Below are positions 7,002 to 9,531 of a stretch of 9,531 nucleotides of DNA, one piece after another. Both the position numbers and the translations under genes were made by a program. The stretch's first letter is position 1, and every line of letters starts with the position of its first letter. Source of the DNA: JAHFOW01 sp964370795 (GTDB lineage: Bacteria; Planctomycetota; Brocadiia; Brocadiales; Brocadiaceae). The notes beneath the pieces were generated by a model. The model searched no databases, was not told the DNA's origin, and saw only the letters and a list, made by a program, of their open reading frames with translations. The stretch covers positions 1-9,531 of the forward strand of contig CAYJME010000125.1 of the NCBI GenBank assembly GCA_964370795.1, given 5' to 3'.

Positions 7002-7408
7002 TACCTTTCAATAAAATCTTAATCTTTGCCAGTCTTTCGCCACACCCATCTCTTTTGGAAACACTCCGTTTTCAAACAGTGGGTTTTATCCTTGTGATGG
7101 TAGCCCTGGGATTGATAACCCTGGTACTAAAAGTAATGGGGTGCTTCTTCGGAAAATCCAGGCATCAAAAACCAACTACCGTTACAGGTGTATCTCATCC
7201 TGAAAAATCAATTGATACTGTCACGGGAGAAGATACACAGGTACTTTTAGCTGTCATTGCCGCTGCAGTGGATTCCGCAATAAGTAACTCGCACCGAATT
7301 GTATCCATTCGGCCTGTAGATGCCGGTAGGGTTTCCGGGGAACTTTACCTGCAGGCATGGTCTGTTGAAGGAAGGCGACAACATTTTGCTTCGCACAAAA
7401 TCCGTTAA
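6998..7408 (+). CDS. mmdD: decarboxylase delta subunit (OadG/MmdD family)
   Basis: Small membrane subunit (136 residues) that anchors the carboxyltransferase and helps assemble the sodium pump. One transmembrane helix is visible at about residues 25-50 (QTVGFILVMVALGLITLVLKVMGCFF), followed by a charged, poorly conserved linker. Then comes a conserved tail: LAVIAAAVDSA near 84-94, HRIVSIRP at 99-106 and WSVEGRRQHFASHKIR at the end, typical of OadG-related chains. The start overlaps the mmdA stop (ATGA), as expected for tightly coupled subunits. The first 20 residues are a less usual N-terminal lead before the helix; a later start is possible but none has a better ribosome site. It precedes the biotin carrier by 6 bp. 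Confidence 0.85.
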   Translation: MIPFNKILIFASLSPHPSLLETLRFQTVGFILVMVALGLITLVLKVMGCFFGKSRHQKPTTVTGVSHPEKSIDTVTGEDTQVLLAVIAAAVDSAISNSHRIVSIRPVDAGRVSGELYLQAWSVEGRRQHFASHKIR

Positions 7409-7414
7409 TTAATT

Positions 7415-7798
7415 ATGAAAAAACTAAGAGTAACTGTAGCAGGCAAAGTATATGAAGTAACCGTTGAGGTACTCGAAGATGATGACCGGGGGACTTCATA
7501 TCCGGCCAAGCATACCACACCATCTTCCATTCATGAATTGACAGTACCCGCCACATCACCCCTTGTTCACGCCGTATCAAGGGAACCGGGAAACGTTGTC
7601 AGTCCATTAGCAGGAAGGGTGGTGGCTATCTCTGTACAAGCGGGACAAACTGTCAGGGAAGGAGACCCGTTGATCGTTCTTGAGGCAATGAAGATGAACA
7701 ACTATATTTATGCCTCTCGTATCGGCCAGGTCTCCGCCATTCTTGTAAAAGTGGGTGACGTGGTGGATGAAGGTCAGTCTCTGTTTACCATTTTATAG
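7415..7798 (+). CDS. mmdC: decarboxylase gamma subunit, biotin carrier protein
   Basis: Biotinyl carrier protein (127 residues) that shuttles the carboxyl group between the alpha subunit and the membrane beta subunit. The biotinylation motif EAMKM is at 90-94, with Lys93 as the predicted attachment site. The flanking GRVVAISVQAGQTVREGDPLIVLEAMKM and GQVSAILVKVGDVVDEGQSLFTIL form the two hairpin halves of a biotinyl domain (about 58-127). An N-terminal strand pair (residues 1-20) is like that of oxaloacetate/methylmalonyl decarboxylase carriers. The linker (about 22-57) is rich in Ser, Thr and Pro and shorter in Ala-Pro runs than in many homologues. It is a separate protein, not fused to the carboxyltransferase as in OadA. 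No clear Shine-Dalgarno; the 6-bp gap suggests reinitiation from mmdD. Confidence 0.93.
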   Translation: MKKLRVTVAGKVYEVTVEVLEDDDRGTSYPAKHTTPSSIHELTVPATSPLVHAVSREPGNVVSPLAGRVVAISVQAGQTVREGDPLIVLEAMKMNNYIYASRIGQVSAILVKVGDVVDEGQSLFTIL

Positions 7799-7807
7799 TG
7801 TTTTGGT

Positions 7808-8944
7808 ATGATTCAAGATTTTATCAACTTTCTGCATCTATCGGCATTTCACCTGGTGACGTGGAAGATGATGGTCATGTGGGTTGTGGCGCTTGCGCTG
7901 CTTTACCTTGCAGTTTATAAAGGCTTTGAGCCGTTACTTCTTGTTCCCATTGCTTTCGGTGCGCTCATAGCTAATTTGCCAACACAGGGTATCGTTAACC
8001 TTCCAACGCACGGCGAACCCGGTGGGCTTTACTATTACATTTCAAAAGGAATCTCCTGGGAAATATTTCCTCCTTTAATTTTTCTGGGTGTGGGTGCGCT
8101 GACAGATTTTGGTCCTTTGATTGCCAATCCCCGCACCCTGCTTCTGGGAGCGGCGGCTCAGTTGGGAATATTTACAACTTTTTTTACAGCCTGGCTTCTG
8201 GGTTTCACAACCAGCCAGGCGGCATCCATTGGAATCATTGGTGGAGCTGACGGACCGACTGCTATATTTACCTGCAATAGGCTTGCTCCTGAACTCCTGG
8301 CGCCGGTTGCCGTCGCTGCTTACACCTATATGTCTCTGGTTCCCCTGATTCAACCCCCTATTATGAGGTTATTGACGACACAACAGGAAAGAAGCATCCG
8401 TATGAAATCATTACGCAAGGTATCAAAACTGGAGAAACTTCTTTTTTCCCTGATCGTTACCGTTCTTTGCGTGCTGCTTGTTCCTGCGGCTTCGGCGTTG
8501 ATTGCCATGCTGATGCTTGGAAATTTTCTCCGTGAATGCGGTGTAACGGAGCGTTTGTCAAATGCCGCTCAAAATGAGATTATAAATATCACCACGATTT
8601 TTCTCGGCACAAGTATTGGCATTACCATGACAGGTGAACGTTTTCTTAATGCCGAAACTCTAAAAATTATTTTTCTGGGGGTGACTGCTTTTGGGTTTTC
8701 AACGGCGGGCGGCGTCCTTATGGGAAAATTCATGAACTTTATGAACCCAAAAAATCCTATCAATCCCTTGATTGGCGCTGCGGGAGTTTCGGCCTTACCC
8801 ATGTCGGCGCGTGTGGCGCACCTGGAAGGACTGAGAGAAGACCCAAATAATTATCTCCTTATGCATGCCATGGGACCGAATGTTGCCGGCGTTATTGGTA
8901 CGGCTGTTGTCGCCGGCTATTTTATTGCAAGCTTAAGCAAGTGA
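7808..8944 (+). CDS. mmdB: decarboxylase beta subunit, Na+ pump
   Basis: Integral membrane subunit (378 residues) that decarboxylates carboxybiotin and moves Na+ across the membrane. It belongs to the OadB/MmdB/GcdB family; MmdB of Veillonella has about the same length. Several hydrophobic helices are visible (about 20-37, 43-57, 88-105, 110-135, 163-186, 209-236, 285-305, 358-376). Residues shown by mutagenesis to matter in Klebsiella OadB (D203, Y229, N373, G377, S382, R389) correspond to D148, Y174, N319, G323, S328 and R335 here, at offsets of 54-55, so all six are kept. GGADGPTAIF (145-154) and GNFLRECGVTERL (238-250) are signatures. It starts 9 bp after the biotin carrier without a clear Shine-Dalgarno. 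It is the last gene of the operon; no intrinsic terminator follows directly. Its presence decides that the complex pumps sodium rather than being an ATP-dependent carboxylase. Confidence 0.95.
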   Translation: MIQDFINFLHLSAFHLVTWKMMVMWVVALALLYLAVYKGFEPLLLVPIAFGALIANLPTQGIVNLPTHGEPGGLYYYISKGISWEIFPPLIFLGVGALTDFGPLIANPRTLLLGAAAQLGIFTTFFTAWLLGFTTSQAASIGIIGGADGPTAIFTCNRLAPELLAPVAVAAYTYMSLVPLIQPPIMRLLTTQQERSIRMKSLRKVSKLEKLLFSLIVTVLCVLLVPAASALIAMLMLGNFLRECGVTERLSNAAQNEIINITTIFLGTSIGITMTGERFLNAETLKIIFLGVTAFGFSTAGGVLMGKFMNFMNPKNPINPLIGAAGVSALPMSARVAHLEGLREDPNNYLLMHAMGPNVAGVIGTAVVAGYFIASLSK

Positions 8945-8945
8945 G

Positions 8946-9179
8946 TCGAACGCCAATTTTACCATAGTTTTCCACAATGATAGTTCAACACGCCGGGGAA
9001 AAGTAAATATACAGCAGACAAGGAACATACCGCAGGGAGGAACTGATAATGCCAGCGGACAAATGATGATGTACGATGAGTCGGGTTCCGTTTCCACCAT
9101 GTGGTATGAATTTATCGATCGTGACCGTATGCGGATTACCAATATGGACGGCACGGATTACGAAGCGCAACGGCGCTGA
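8946..9179 (+). pseudogene. probable 3' remnant of a small beta-rich protein gene
   Basis: The frame is open from 8937 to a TGA at 9177-9179 but has no start codon until three successive ATGs at 9063-9071. The translation reads like the end of a real protein: NFTIVFHNDSST, a gap, then GQMMMYDESGSVSTMWYEF and IDRDRMRITNMDGTDYEAQRR. The alternation ending in RMRI-NMDGT-YEA resembles the last strands of lipocalin-like small secreted proteins, by eye only. Either the 5' part was lost, leaving an in-frame tail overlapping the mmdB end, or a 38-residue product starts at 9063. A good Shine-Dalgarno (GGGAGGA, 9035-9041) precedes another ATG at 9049 that encodes only MPADK before a stop overlapping the 9063 ATG. 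Confidence 0.4.
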
Positions 9180-9205
9180 TAATTCAAGGATAAATTATTT
9201 TAAAG

Positions 9206-9376
9206 ATGGGTTCAGAAAAAATCATGAGTAATGCGAGGAATACAGAAATTGGGAGGTATCTTGGTATACAGGGGTCGACAGTAAGTGAAGCTCTTAAGAG
9301 AGGAGAAGCCAGGATACAAAGAGAAATTAAATTCAGGAAAGAAATTGAAGTATTAAAAAAAACAACTCGTTATTGA
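9206..9376 (+). pseudogene. remnant with transposase-type helix-turn-helix tail
   Basis: A 56-codon frame with stop upstream at 9191. It contains RNTEIGRYLGIQGSTVSEALKRGE (about residues 11-34), a helix-turn-helix pattern, then a basic amphipathic stretch (RIQREIKFRKEIEVLKK). This order is typical of the C-terminal domain of Y1 (HUH) transposases of the REP-associated/RayT kind, whose ends read like EIG-x5-SAVSKA. The N-terminal HUH nuclease domain is missing, and no part of it is seen in 8945-9205. No Shine-Dalgarno. Most likely a truncated transposase gene; a small stand-alone DNA-binding protein is the alternative. Confidence 0.5.
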
Positions 9377-9427
9377 ATAATGAAGGTTTAACCCTTGCCC
9401 CCAGCTTTTTCTCAGATTATTCCTAGC

Positions 9428-9440
9428 GCGGCGTAGCCGC
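9428..9440. repeat. GCGGC-GTA-GCCGC hairpin
   Basis: A perfect 5-bp GC-only stem with a 3-nt loop, sitting in otherwise unremarkable sequence (CCTAGCGCGGCGTAGCCGCA). Such GCGGMGNAGCCGC cores are found in dispersed repeats of several bacteria (from memory). Here it lies next to the C-run repeat and is probably part of the same element. Confidence 0.45.
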
Positions 9441-9447
9441 AACCAAA

Positions 9448-9485
9448 TCCCCCGATCAAAGGGAAACAACCCCCTGAGTCCCCCT
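9448..9485. repeat. second copy of the C-run/G-run palindromic repeat
   Basis: TCCCCCGATCAAAGGG at 9448-9463 matches TCCCCCTTATCAAAGGG at 787-803 in the FeS gene in direct orientation. The following AACAACCCCC...GTCCCCCT (9465-9485) is the reverse complement of AGGGGGAC...GGGGGTTGTT at 800-819, with one indel and one mismatch. The family is therefore palindromic, and both flanks of the palindrome are recognisable in this window. Confidence 0.65.
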
Positions 9486-9531
9486 AGTTTATTCTAGTCA
9501 AGGGTTATTTATAATATTTTATTATAATTAA

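Larger units (their letters stand above)
9389..9507. mobile_element. MITE-like element with 9-bp inverted ends
   Basis: TAACCCTTG at 9389-9397 and its exact reverse complement CAAGGGTTA at 9499-9507 bound a 119-bp segment. If the outer TA is a target duplication, the inverted ends are ACCCTTG/CAAGGGT with TA on each side, as for IS630/Tc1-mariner-type elements and their non-autonomous derivatives. The inside has no coding capacity. It holds a GCGGC-GTA-GCCGC hairpin at 9428-9440 and a copy of the C-run/G-run repeat at 9448-9485. It starts 12 bp after the transposase-like remnant. Beyond it, 9508-9531 is almost pure A+T. Confidence 0.45.

Overview
The window carries one complete metabolic operon for interconverting succinyl-CoA and propionyl-CoA, with a membrane sodium pump as the energy-coupling step. 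An iron-sulfur protein gene lies upstream, and a zone of gene remnants and repeats lies downstream. All recognisable genes are on the + strand. The organism is a bacterium of moderate GC, probably anaerobic or facultative. The cytosine-rich palindromic repeats (coding for peptides like SPLSKGDRG when translated) occur in several phyla, including anammox-type planctomycetes, cyanobacteria and deltaproteobacteria. A Brocadiales-like planctomycete is a guess I cannot test here.

Layout. 1-192: AT-rich leader with a short imperfect ATCTGT repeat. 193-1542: GlcF-like protein with two ferredoxin clusters and two CCG modules, with four 30-bp tandem repeats read in frame in its inter-domain linker. 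1543-1811: spacer with no convincing gene. 1812-8944: the operon, in the order mutase B12 subunit, MeaB GTPase, mutase catalytic subunit, methylmalonyl-CoA epimerase, then decarboxylase alpha (carboxyltransferase), delta (small membrane anchor), gamma (biotin carrier) and beta (Na+ channel). Genes overlap by 4 bp or lie 6-51 bp apart. The exception is a 142-bp structured gap before the mutase catalytic subunit. 8945-9531: two apparent gene remnants (a beta-rich small-protein C-terminus, then a helix-turn-helix tail of transposase type) followed by a 119-bp element bounded by 9-bp inverted repeats and TA dinucleotides.

How the genes work together. The split adenosylcobalamin mutase converts succinyl-CoA to (R)-methylmalonyl-CoA, with MeaB loading and protecting the cofactor. 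The epimerase gives the (S)-isomer. The four-subunit biotin complex decarboxylates it to propionyl-CoA and exports Na+, or runs in reverse to carboxylate propionyl-CoA at the cost of the Na+ gradient. No biotin carboxylase is present, which argues against an ATP-dependent propionyl-CoA carboxylase. Active-site residues I could check from family knowledge are all present.

The most unusual content is not the operon but the repeats. One palindromic repeat family appears both inside the coding sequence of the iron-sulfur protein and inside the small inverted-repeat element at the right end, next to a transposase-like fragment.
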